Shown here piece after piece: positions 1 through 9,759 of a DNA stretch of 64,000 nucleotides (positions are counted from its first letter, which is position 1; every line of letters starts with the position of its first letter). A program made the translations under genes and the position numbers. Origin of the DNA: Dermacentor variabilis (lineage: Eukaryota; Arthropoda; Arachnida; Ixodida; Ixodidae); contig NC_134576.1 in assembly GCF_050947875.1 (NCBI RefSeq), positions 59,028,255 to 59,092,254 on the forward strand, read 5' to 3'. The notes under the pieces are model-generated. The model had not been told where the DNA came from and made no database searches. It was given only the letters and a program-made list of their open reading frames with translations.

Positions 1-35
1 CACAGGACGTGCCCGCTTTTTAGCACTGTATAGGC

Positions 36-311
36 TTATTTTGTCCGTCTAAGTTCACTGAGCCCTATTATATCCCATTTACTACCCTTACATTCCTCCA
101 TTCGCACTGCTAGGCTCGCCTCACTACATAAGGCTCTAGCGTTAAACGTTGGCAGGTTCAGATTCCAATGGCGTACTGTTCGGAACCAGGTATTCTTAGC
201 ACTCTCTGCTGCATCACAGGTCTGATCGCCGCCGTGGTCAGTTGGTTGGCTGTCGTTGGAGTCTGAGGGCTGGGGTTTGATTGTTGTATACATATAGGAG
301 GTTGTGGCCAA
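36..311 (-). pseudogene. RTE-type LINE endonuclease N-terminal fragment
   Basis: A 91-codon minus-strand stretch ends in the pattern TFNARALCSEAS...WDIIGLSELRRT. This matches the first strands of the APE-type endonuclease of RTE-like retrotransposons, often annotated in ticks as craniofacial development protein 2-like. In intact family members this part precedes the endonuclease core and a reverse transcriptase. Here the frame stops immediately after the ELRRTK motif, so the catalytic core is absent or out of frame. It is a retrotransposon remnant rather than a host gene. The call rests on motif recognition only. Confidence 0.55.
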
Positions 312-414
312 GTACTAGACCAGGGTGGCCAATCCTGCTCTGGTGAGGGAATGCATTACAGATACTGGTCACCGGTCACCGGTTCTGATTACCGGTTCGG
401 TCCTGTTTATGCAA

Positions 415-530
415 TTTGTCAACACGCTGTTGTCTTTTTTAATCCGGTGAAAAATTGCGTGGCACCGGGATTCGAGCCGCGGTGCTCTTGCATGCCAGGC
501 GGATATTCTACCTCTACGCCACCGCTGCTC
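415..530 (-). repeat. tRNA-derived SINE head
   Basis: Read on the minus strand, this segment has a good RNA polymerase III A box (TGGCGTAGAGG, 511-521) and B box (GGCTCGAATCC, 468-478) at tRNA-like spacing, with a Gly/Ala-tRNA-like body. The putative acceptor ends do not pair well and the T stem has a mismatch, so this is a SINE head and not a functional tRNA gene. A TA-rich tract lies immediately upstream of its start. Confidence 0.6.
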
Positions 531-540
531 TCATATATAC

Positions 541-555
541 CTATATATGCTATCT

Positions 556-625
<70 letters not shown>

Positions 626-660
626 CATAGTATATATCTATACCTATATATATATATATA
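541..660. repeat. (TA)n microsatellite
   Basis: Almost pure TA dinucleotides run from about 545 to 625, followed by a degenerate TATA-rich stretch to 660. Apparent tyrosine/isoleucine-rich ORFs across it are artefacts of the repeat. Confidence 0.95.
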
Positions 661-844
661 CCTTTATGAGAGGAATTGCACCTACTGTGCATGCCCACCT
701 TTGTAAGTTAAATCCAATTTTTAAAATCGTGGTATCACATTTGGCGAAACACTGTCGTGGAACTTCTTGCAGTGTTACACAAACGCTTACGCTTCGTGTG
801 TGCTTATATATATACATATACTCTACGATCTCTTTGGGATGTAC

Positions 845-1212
845 CGGTTAGAAAAATGGTATATAAGGGATTGGGAGAGCCCATATTACGATACGGAATA
901 ACAACTTATGGAACCGTATCTTTATATAAATTAAACACACTAAGCCGCACATTGCACAGAATCGCAACAAATCTCGCAAACAGAACCGACTATCACAATA
1001 AGTGAGCCAGAGACAGTATGGAATATTTTGACATGCTACGTGTACACAAGCAATTTATCTTTTACATGTTATATAAGCATTTCTTTCAAGGCTCGTTTAA
1101 AATCTGCAACGGCCTCTCCGTCCTTCTGAAAAGCGCTACACGCTCCTGCTATGTTCCTTACTACATCAATAGTATACGTACCCTCCCGAGCATTACCGGA
1201 TTAAAACCCTAA
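845..1212 (+). pseudogene. LINE ORF2 C-terminal fragment (CR1/L2-like)
   Basis: Two adjacent frames read like the post-catalytic part of a CR1/L2-type reverse transcriptase: VYKGLGEPILRYGITTYG near 860-915, then LRVHKQFIFYML near 1036-1070. In intact LINEs this region (thumb plus connector) follows the YADD box. Here the catalytic core is missing and the two blocks are in different frames with a stop between them. The copy is 5'-truncated and decayed. The clade call is by similarity of pattern only. Confidence 0.5.
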
Positions 1213-1526
1213 ATAGTTTCTTCGACCTTGGTTAAACGATAACATAGACTGAAGTGATTTACTGTTTTACATGTTCTTAACGTCTTCATTGCGTGTGCGA
1301 AAGTGTGCACGGTGGAAAATTTGTTATGTATTTGTTCTGTTAGTTCTTGCTTGTTTGTTTGTGCTTACGTCGCACAAGGCAATTGCTGCGCATTTGGTTG
1401 ATTTTATTTCTCTTCTTTTTCTATTATGATTTACAAGCTGTTGCGTCATGTGCTTAACCTGGCTGCCAAGCTCCGCATAGAAGCGGCAACGCTGATGCAG
1501 GCTGGAACACTTTGTACGAATTGAAG

Positions 1527-1532
1527 TGAGTA

Positions 1533-1625
<93 letters not shown>

Positions 1626-1646
1626 GCGTGTGTGTGTGTGTGTGTT
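1527..1646. repeat. (TA)n then (TG)n microsatellite
   Basis: A long TA run (about 1531-1622, with one AATA interruption near 1578) passes directly into a GT run (1627-1645). It lies just outside the imperfect inverted repeat that flanks Gypsy-1. Confidence 0.95.
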
Positions 1647-1658
1647 AGGAGAAACTCA

Positions 1659-1729
1659 CTCTTCTGGAGCGCTGATGGTTTTTGATAGAGCGATATTGCT
1701 GGTGCTACTGCGAGAATCATTCCCTTGCC
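1659..1729. repeat. Left arm of imperfect inverted repeat flanking Gypsy-1
   Basis: The reverse complement of this segment aligns with 6896-6964. They share GGCAAGGGAATGA at the inner end and CCAGAAGAG at the outer end, with weaker similarity between. The two arms are separated by the whole Gypsy-1 element plus a short TA-rich loop. This suggests that Gypsy-1 landed in the apex of an older palindromic repeat. Confidence 0.5.
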
Positions 1730-1752
1730 CTGCATTATATGTATCTATATAT

Positions 1753-1912
1753 TGTTACGTAGGAAGACGCAGACGAAAAGCTATGTACAAGTATATTTAC
1801 AAGAAATTACGCTGCGCTTGGCCAAGAGGCAACAGCCCGCGCTAGCTTCTAATCGTCGTCGTCATCTTCACAGTGCTCGCCTTTTCGTTATCGCACATAT
1901 TGTTCCGTATCA
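1753..1912 (-). repeat. Gypsy-1 3' LTR
   Basis: 160 bp, starting TG and ending CA on the plus strand (TGTTACGTAGG...CCGTATCA). It is near-identical to 6724-6886. The adjoining internal sequence 1913-1925, read on the minus strand as cagccgggggtag, is the likely polypurine tract. Confidence 0.92.
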
Positions 1913-1947
1913 CTACCCCCGGCTGCAAAAGCGCCGTCCCGGAGCGA

Positions 1948-4900
1948 CTAAAGATCGGACTCGGAAGCAGTGTAGTAGGCCTTGAGCCTACTGTCATGCA
2001 CGACATCACTTGATGCCAAAGGAGAGGACGAGGTTGAACCCTCAGGAGCGATTTCGTAAGTCACAGGCGTCACCTGGCGCAGCACGCGGTAGGGGTCTGT
2101 GTATCGCGAAAGGAGCTTCTCTGAAAGTCCGACGTGACGGGAGGGTGACCACAGGAGCACGAGCGCACCAGGCGAAAACTGTACGTCGCGATGGCGGGCG
2201 TTGTAATGACACTGCTGAGTGGCTTGTGAGGCCGTCAGTCGAGCACGGGCAAGCTGGCGTGCATGGTCGGCGAGGGCGATGGCGTCGCGCGCATACTCGC
2301 TTGTTGAGATCGCAGCAGGAGGAAGTGCCGTGTCTAGGGGCAAGGTAGGTTCGCGACCGTACAGTAGATAAAATGGGGAAAATCCGGTGGTGTCGCGCCG
2401 GGAAGAATTGTGCGCAAATGTTACGTAAGGAAGGGCAATATCCCAGTCGTGTTGGTCTTTCGAAACGTACTTGGACAGCATATCGGTAAGAGTACGATTT
2501 AACCGCTCTGTCAGGCCATTGGTTTGCGGATGGTATGAGGTAGTCAGTTTGTGTTGAATGAAGCAAGAACGCACAATGTCAGCGATAACTTTCGAGAGGA
2601 AATTTCGACCACGGTCAGTAAGCAGCTGTCGCGGGGCGCCATGAAGCAAGATAATGTCACGCAAGAGAAAGTCCGCGACGTCAGTGGCGCAACTGATAGG
2701 GAGAGCCCGAGTGATAGCGTATCGGGCGGCGTAATCAGTCGCGACGGCTACCCATTTGTTCCCAGAGGACGACGTGGGAAAGGGACTGAGCAGGTCTAAT
2801 CCAACACGAAAGAACGGTTCTACAGGGACGGTGATCGGCTGGAGATGACCGGCAGGTAGCATCTGAGGTATTTTCCGTCGCTGGCAGGGATCACAGGCCG
2901 CAACATAGCGTCGAACAGAGCGAGCGAGACCAGGCTAATAGAAGCGGTGGGGGACGCGGTCGTACGTGCGCGTTACCCCAAGATGTCCCGCAGTGGATGC
3001 GTCATGCATCTCAAAGAGCAGAGTCTGTCGCAGCTGTTTTGGCACGACAAGAAGATCAGAGTCGTCAGGGAGGAAGTTCCTTCGATACAGAAAGCCGCCC
3101 TGGAGGACATATCGGCGAACGGATGCGTCGGTAGGGGTTGAGCGCAGACGCTCGATAAGTGCTCGCAGCGATAGGTCTCGGTACTGCTCATCGGCGATGT
3201 TAGCGAAGGCAGACACAGAGAAAGTGCCGTTGGCGCTACTACTGTCGGCGTCGTCAGGCTCGTCGACCGGGTAGCGAGACAAGCAGTCAGCGTCCTTGTG
3301 TAGTCGGCCAGATTTATAGGTGACAGTATACGAATATTCTTGGAGGCGTAAGGACCAGCGACCAAGTCTTCCTGTAGGATATTTCAGTGAGCATAACCAG
3401 CAAAGCGCGTGATGGTCTGTGACAACGGAAAAGGGTCGGCCATCTACGTACGGGCGGAATTTCGGAACCGCCCAAACTAGGGCCAGACACTCACGCCCAG
3501 TGATTGAATAGTTGCGCTCCGTGGGTGAGAGAAACCTGCTGGCGTAAGCGATAACACGGTCGTGGCCACGCTGGCGTTGTGCCAGTACTGCGCCAATTCC
3601 GTTACCGCTGGCATCAGTACGGACTTCGGTAGGCGCAGAAGGATCGAAATGGGCGAGAACGGGAGGCGTTGTGAGTATGTCAATTAGATGTGAGAATGCA
3701 GAGGCCTGGTTATCGCCCCACTGGAAAGGGGCGTCTTTTTTCAAAAGCTCGGTTAGTGGTCGTCCTATGGCGGCGAAATTTCTTACGAAATGGCGGAAGT
3801 ACGAACAAAGGCCGATGAAGCTGCGCACATCCTTGACACGCTTCGGAAGAGGGAAGTGCGCAACAGCATGGATCTTTCCTGGGTCCCGTTGCACTCCATT
3901 CGCGTCAACGTGTTGTCCAAGGACGGTAATCTGGCGACGGCCGAATTGACACTTCGATGCGTTGAGTTGCAGACCGGCTCGACGAAAAACGTCCAGGACT
4001 ACTGAGAGGCGCTCGAGGTGCGTAGCGGACGTTGGGGAGAATATGATAACGTCTACCAAGTAGCAGAGGCACGTGGATCATTTAAAACGGTGAAGAACGG
4101 AGTCCATCATGCGTTCAAAAGTGGCAGGGGCGTTACATAGACCGAACGGCATCACTTTGAATTGATAAAGACCATCGGGTGTTACAAAAGCAGTCTTCTC
4201 GCGGTCGAGATCGTCCACGGCAATCAGCCAGTAGCCGGAGCGAAGGTCAATAGAAGAGAAATAGCGAGCACCGTGGAGGCAGTCAAGGGCGTCATCAATC
4301 CGAGGTAGGGGATACACGTCCTTTTTGGTAACCGTGTTAAGGTGCCGATAGTCCACGCAAAAGCGCCATGAGCCATCCTTCTTTTTGACCAGTACAACAG
4401 GTGACGCCCATGGACTATATGATGGTTCAATAATGTTCTGGGCAAGCATTTTGCGAACTTCTGCGTGAATAACTTGACGCTCAGCTGGTGACACTCGATA
4501 CGGGCGGCGATGGATAGGAGGGGCATCGCCGGTATTAATGCAATGTTTGACAGCTGTAATTTGGGCCAAAGGACGATAGTTAAAGTCAAAAATATCGTGG
4601 TAGGAAGACAGAACGCGGTAGAGTTCACGAGCGTGCTCGGACGGCAAGTCGGGCGCAATCATTTTCTGTAAGTCAGCGATGATGCAATTTGCTGACTGCG
4701 ATGGTAGAGGAGTATCGGATGAAGTGTCGTCTACTGCAATGGATGCTACTGAGTGATCCTCGAATGAGCCAAGCTGGGCCAGAGACATTCCACGTGGCAG
4801 CACTTGTGTCGTCAAGCCAAAGTTGACCACTGGCAGGCAGACGCAATTCGCCGTAATGGATGAAACTGTATGAGGTACTGTGATCCCGTGTGTAAGGAGG

Positions 4901-5395
4901 ACGTCTTGCATAGGAGCTGCGATGTAGTGACCGTCGGGGACTGGTGGGTAAGACACTAGGTCAACGGAGGTCAGTGCCGAAGGGGGCAAGCGAATGAAGT
5001 TGACGGAACTGAGGCGACTGGGGTGTGGTTCAGCAGGATCCAGAACAGGCAGGTCAAGGCGGAGAGTACTGGCGGAACAATCGATGAGCGCAGAATGTGC
5101 GGAGAGGAAGTCTAAGCCGAGGATGATGTCGTGGGGACAGTGGGCGATGACTATGAATAGCACGATTGTTGAGCGATGGGCGAAGGAGACGCGGGCGGTA
5201 CACATACCAATTACGGGGGCTGTTCCGCCATCGGCGACGCGGACAACAGGCGTCGTGGCGGGCGTGATAATTTTCTTGAGCCGGTTACGAAGGTCAGCGC
5301 TCGTTACGGAAAAATGCGCCCCAGTGTCTATGATATGAGTGCAGACACAGAAACACCGTCGACTTGTACGTCAAGAAGGTTCAGATGAGTGGGCA
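1948..5395 (-). pseudogene. Gypsy-1 pol (protease, RT, RNase H, integrase), disabled
   Basis: Order on the minus strand: a protease with DTG (5320-5328) and downstream ILGLDFL; RT with LVKKKDGSWRFCVDYR and the finger/palm motifs; RNase H with TDASGNGIGAVLAQ and TDHHALCW; integrase with a CxxC zinc half-site, the core aspartates in GLDLL and TDRGR, the glutamate in NGLTERLNRT, and a GPY/F-like end (RYTDPYRVLRQV). Lesions visible: a 5-nt duplication near 5329-5338 just before DTG throws the upstream frame into a stop; TGA at 4078-4080 replaces the usual Trp; the RT YxDD box reads YLVD (Val codon at 4054-4056); TAG at 2935-2937 falls in the integrase zinc region. The frame ends with a stop at 1948. 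Confidence 0.9.
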
Positions 5396-5458
5396 ACGTC
5401 AGTAGAGGATTTGGCGGCGTAGGGAGCAATGCAGCGTCTCGTCGAGGCGCTGCATCGT

Positions 5459-6649
5459 CTAGTTTTCCGGCTGGGAGCGGCGTCCGAAGGGAGTCGGCGA
5501 ATAGGAGCGACGGGGCTGGGGAGAGCGAGATTGTCGTTGTTGGGGCGAAGGCGAACGAGAATAGGAGCGGTTCGGTGCAGGAGAATCAGCGGCGGCGTTA
5601 TCGGAGTGTGCGGCATAGGGACGGGAAGGGCCACCTGGAGGGCGAGAGTAGGCAGTATAAGTAGACCGGGTCGGGTAATTCCAGCGACTGCGACAGTGCC
5701 GAGAAATGTGCCTGATTCGATGGCAGTGGAAACAAATGGGCTTGTCGTCAGCAGTGCGCCATTCAGATGGGTTGCGGAAACGTGGTGGGTAAGAAGATGC
5801 GGGACGGGGCGGAATCGAAGAAGCCGGGCGGGTATCAGGACGATGAGCCGAGCAGATGGTGTGAAGACCCATGTATTCGAACTCTTGGCGGACAACTGCC
5901 TGGATCAGTGAGACCGTGACTGCAGATGTGCTGGTGGGACTGGAGTCAAAGGCAGCCGGATAGGCGGCCTCGATCTCACGCTGGACGATCCTGGTAACAG
6001 CGGCAGTGTTGTTGGGACGAGGAGTGTCGGCACAGGAAGATTTCGCTCGGGTGTTAGGCAGACGGGCAAACTGCTGGTCAATACGTCGGCTTTTAGCGAG
6101 TGCCAGGCGGCGGCACTCTTTTATAACAGCATCCACAGTCGCAACGTTGTTGCAAACGAGCAAGTTAAAGGCGTCATCGGCAATGCCTTTGAGGATGTGG
6201 GAAACCTTGTCTGACACAGTCATTTGGGTGTCAACTTTGCGGCACAGAGCCAAGATGTCCTGAATGTACGTGACATAGGGCTCTGCTGATGTCTGCACAC
6301 GGCCGGAAAGCGCCTTCTGTGCGGCAAGTTGGTGACCGTAGGGCTTGCCGAACAAGTCTCGAAGCCGTGTTTTTAATGAATCCCAACTGGTGAGCTCATC
6401 TTCATGCATGCAATACCAAACTCTAGGTGTGACACCGAGGTAAAAGACGACGTTGGCGAGCATAATAGTAGGGTCGCACCGGTTATTGCGGCTGACGTGT
6501 TCATACAGGCTGATCCAGTCATCGACGTCTTCCCCATCTTTGCCCGAGAATACGCCAGGATCACGGGGAGCGGGGAGAGTGATGTAGGTCGACTAAGTGG
6601 CAGCAGGTGTCGGAGCCGGGGGAGTCCGGTTGTCGTCGCCGGGAGCCAT
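5459..6649 (-). pseudogene. Gypsy-1 gag (nucleocapsid zinc knuckle)
   Basis: Gag forms the retrotransposon particle. The likely start is the ATG at 6649-6647, giving 396 codons, but a TAG at 6595-6593 interrupts codon 19. Beyond it the frame is open: the capsid-like region contains RDPGVFSGKDGEDVDDW and WDSLKTRLRDLFG, and a single CX2CX4HX4C knuckle (CFHCHRIRHISRHC) precedes a Ser/Arg/Pro-rich tail. The frame ends just before the protease region, which is in another frame, as expected for frameshifted gag-pol. Nearly intact apart from the early stop. Confidence 0.88.
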
Positions 6650-6705
6650 GAAGGAAGGCTCGACGTACCGTCCACTGCGAAGCTCCGTGACGAGGTACAG
6701 GGAAC

Positions 6706-6719
6706 GTCCACCTCCACCA
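6706..6719 (-). promoter_or_regulatory. Gypsy-1 primer-binding site
   Basis: TGGTGGAGGTGGAC on the minus strand begins four bases inside the 5' LTR, the usual place for a tRNA primer site. The first 11 bases recur at the same position in three other Gypsy copies here. The priming tRNA was not identified. Confidence 0.6.
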
Positions 6720-6723
6720 GATA

Positions 6724-6886
6724 TGTTACGTAGGAAGACGCAGACGAAAAGCTATGTACAAGTATATTTACAAGAAATTACGTTGCGCTTGGCCAAGAGG
6801 CAACAGCCCGCGCTAGCTTCTAATCGTCGTCGTCGTCGTCTTCACACTGCTCGCCTTTTCGTGATCGCACATATTGTTCCGTAGCA
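6724..6886 (-). repeat. Gypsy-1 5' LTR
   Basis: 163 bp, TG...CA, with a (CGT)n expansion that accounts for the 3-bp length difference from the other LTR. Flanked on the right by the atat target duplication (6887-6890). Confidence 0.92.
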
Positions 6887-6895
6887 ATATTACAA

Positions 6896-6964
6896 GGCAA
6901 GGGAATGACTGGCCGTAACAGGAGCCGTAGCGTTTACTCAGAAACGATCAGTGAACCAGAAGAG
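6896..6964. repeat. Right arm of imperfect inverted repeat flanking Gypsy-1
   Basis: Inverted partner of 1659-1729. The match begins with ggcaagggaatga and ends with ccagaagag, with about two gap positions and lower identity in the middle. Confidence 0.5.
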
Positions 6965-9060
6965 CGAGCTCCGCTCGAAGCGGGCACATGACAATTTGGC
7001 GGCAGTTCCCGTCCTTCGTCTTCAGTTCTGGGGATGCACGACTGTGTCGGCACTATTGCGCGGGCGTATTCACCTGATCTGCCATTCCTACGCCTCACGC
7101 CTTCCCAATCCGAAGTGGTCGTCATCGGTGGCGTGCCACTCGCGATGGTTAGCGGTGAGGGCGGGGCGCTCACATTCATGACGCGGGGACTTTTCGGCTG
7201 TCGATGGCGGGAAGCGTGTCTCTTCTCTCTTTAGACTGCAACGACTACGCACATGCTTCGTTTTGTCGGTCGACAACGTTGTGACTAGGACTTGAGTTCA
7301 CGCACGGTGCCTTTGCGCGTGCCGGGAACGCGTACTTTGTTTTGTTTCTTTCCGGACGCTAAGCCAAAGTACCATGCCGAGCCACACTATTAGGAGTCCC
7401 AAGTCGAAGTAGATTGCCCGAGCTCTCGCGAGTTGGCCCATTGGTTATCGCGAGAGCAAGTAGCATAGCCGCCAGGACTTTTCTTAGTGGCTAGTCCCAG
7501 CTTGGGGTCCGCGCTCTCGCAGCGCCGTGCTATAGGTGCCCCTGTCTGTATTTTCGCTCTCCGTGTGGGAGAGCGAAAGTTTGTGCCGTGTTGGGTACTG
7601 CCGCAGAGAACAAACGGTTTTCGTCATCCCAGGGGACTATTTTGTTCTCGCGTGAGTTGATCGGTTGTGCTCGCTATGGCCTGAGTTCGCGCGCCGCGGT
7701 ACTAGAGGCGACGACTGGCGCTGCCCTGTGGCGCGTAAAATTTGATCCCACGGTGGTCGATACTCGTGTGAGGCCTTAATACTCCACACTGGCACCAAAC
7801 GTGGGGCCAAAGGCTCAATAAGCCTTTCTCTGTGCTTAGCCGAGTTAGTAGGCCTTTCAGAATTGGACTCGCCGTGTTATGTCTGCTACGCCTTGTGACC
7901 TTTGTCATTTGTTAGGTCACCTTTGTCCTTTGTTAGTGCGAGTAGACGCTGCGTTGCTCCATAACAGGGCCAGCGCCTCCATTGAGCAGCGAACTCCTGC
8001 ACCCTCACCTGTCGCAGTCCTCTGTGAGGACCACAGGAGGTGCTACATACCAGGTCTCATTGGAGCAGTAGCAGTGTTTGGTAATGGGACCATAGCCGTC
8101 CCTGATCAGGGCACGCACGCGCATTCGTCTGATACGGCTTCCTTTGCAATTCCAGGCAGAGCGAGGTCCTTACGCTCTCGACCGGCTCCCTGTAGAGTTA
8201 ACGTAGTGCAGCTGCGAAACGGGGCCTTAGCCCTCCCCGACTTCTGCTTGCTGGCTGCTACTCAAATGAGCAGCCAAAAGCAGTGGCCTGCCGCAGCCGC
8301 CTGTGGGGATTACAACACGGCGGTCACAAATTTTGCTCACCTGTCTCCCTTTCGGGTACGTGCAGTGGCGCCTAGAGCCACACCCTTTAAGCACGCATCT
8401 TTTTTTATCGACGCTGGCGGCGTGCAGCCAAAGCAATAAAGGAATAACTGCCTCAGGTGGCTGCTGTGAACGTCTGCAGGCACACCCAGCTAGGAGCGTG
8501 ATTTTCGCTTGAGATGGTGGCGCGCCCGCCGGTATCGTTGTTCAGACTGCGCCGCTATGACTCCTGGACATATAGTCGATCGCTGTACCCGGAAGGTACA
8601 AGAAATTCCACTGAATGTTAGAAAATTCAAGAAACTGTTTCACGTTCGCCCTGTAAGCGCTATGTTACGTTCAAAGTCGTTCAATGCCACTATATTAGTG
8701 ATCTTGTACTAAACAGGTCTCTATGTTAGCCATAAGCGTCTGAGGCTGTGAGACAATGATCCGAGATCTCTCATGTGACTGCCGTCATTGTAGTGTGGCT
8801 ATGCAGTGCACTTATTTGCACGTTGTTGGGGGAGAAACCAGGGTCGAGATTGTGCTCAACGCCCTCGCGTTGCCCTGCTACTCGGCTGTCCAGTTTCCTT
8901 TCATTCCTTTTACACCCTTTCCGCAGCACATATTAGTTAACTTGTATTTACGCTGGCTAGCCTGCCTATCCTCCTATCTTTCTTTCTCCTTCCTCCAAGA
9001 GCATGTATGAGCATTATAAAACTCATCTGATGCGTAACGCGCATAGAAGATGACGGCTAA
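6965..9060. other. Unassigned sequence with short hairpins and one unrecognised ORF
   Basis: No recognisable gene. A 186-codon open frame (7879-8439, plus) has no motif I can name; it contains two loosely similar blocks, VFGNGTIAVPDQ and LRNGALALPDF. A 21-bp near-tandem repeat (gtgacctttgtcatttgttag and a copy with two changes) spans 7896-7937. Perfect short inverted repeats occur at 7423-7432/7449-7458 (GCTCTCGCGA arms) and 7552-7562/7568-7578 (11-bp arms, 5-nt loop). The CpG-rich character of 7300-7700 could reflect a promoter or an old repeat. Nothing supports a specific call. Confidence 0.4.
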
Positions 9061-9274
9061 TCTAGTCTAATCGATTTAGTAAAAGGCAACATGGATAACA
9101 TGTGCGAGCTGAACGTTTTCAAGTCCTGTCCACATCCAGCTGCGCAGAGTTTGCTTAAGCAGATTTGAGAAATAGCTTGTGCCGATTTCGGCAGCAGGAA
9201 AAATCCTGAAGAGGTCCTGAACTCCTCAACTGGCCCAGGAGACACCTCGCGAAAAAGAAGAGGTACCCGTCATA

Positions 9275-9754
9275 CCTTACATACACCACATGTCGCATAA
9301 TTTGAAGATTGCCGAGCGAGCTAATGTGGTGTGTTCTGCCCCAGGCAAGCTTTCAAGGATCTGGAGAATGACCAACCTCCCTTTGTTTTTGCTAAGGCAA
9401 CTTAAGAAATCACGAAAATAAATACAACGATTTTCAGACAAAAGCCTTTATGAAATTCATTTGTCACGTGGCATAAAGTACGTAGGTCAAACCGAGCACT
9501 GCATGAATGATAGGCCGACGCAACACCAAAACAATGTTAGGAATGGGAGACAGGGCCATTTGGCAATCCATTGTAGAGATTTCGAATGTAAGGCAAATTT
9601 TCCGCCTGCCAGAAGCCGTGACGAATGGGTTATATTAGTAAATGAGGCCGAAGAGATTATTAAGACCGTCAATGGATGCGCGACTGTTCCATTCAGTCTC
9701 ATTATCGCAAAAAATAACTGCCGTATTGTTGATTCTGCTATGCGAGAAGTGTAG
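9275..9754 (+). pseudogene. Penelope-like element: RT end plus GIY-YIG endonuclease fragment
   Basis: The plus strand reads YIHHMSHNLKIAERA then VVCSAPGKLSRI, the hallmark end of the Penelope-like RT. After a short degenerate linker comes GIKYVGQTEHCMNDRPTQH, the GIY-YIG endonuclease signature (usual form Y-IGQT-RC-NDRL-EH). The frame continues to a stop at 9752-9754. Penelope-like elements encode a single RT-GIY-YIG protein; here only the 3' portion survives, and a stop separates the two parts near 9419. It is a decayed copy, related to but clearly diverged from the one at 35 kb. Confidence 0.7.
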
Positions 9755-9759
9755 TTGTC

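Larger units (their letters stand above)
1753..6886 (-). mobile_element. Gypsy-1: Ty3/Gypsy LTR retrotransposon, full length but defective
   Basis: A 5.13-kb element lies on the minus strand with two LTRs (1753-1912 and 6724-6886), a 4-bp target duplication atat (1749-1752 and 6887-6890), a primer-binding site inside the right LTR and a purine-rich tract next to the left LTR. Internal order on the minus strand is gag, protease, reverse transcriptase, RNase H, integrase, which defines Ty3/Gypsy. No env-like frame is present. The LTRs differ by about four substitutions and one 3-bp indel by eye, so insertion is comparatively recent. Despite this, gag has one in-frame stop and pol has a frameshift, two stops and a catalytic substitution, so this copy cannot be autonomous. 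Confidence 0.93.

Noticed and set aside
430..530. Functional tRNA gene
   Set aside because: A and B boxes are present, but the acceptor ends do not pair and the T stem is mismatched; the context fits a SINE.
351..851. 166-codon ORF spanning a TA tract
   Set aside because: The Tyr/Ile repeat comes from (TA)n; no protein signal on either side.
1753..6886. Endogenous retrovirus with env
   Set aside because: No env-like frame, signal peptide or membrane segment lies between integrase and the 3' LTR; it is a plain Ty3/Gypsy element.
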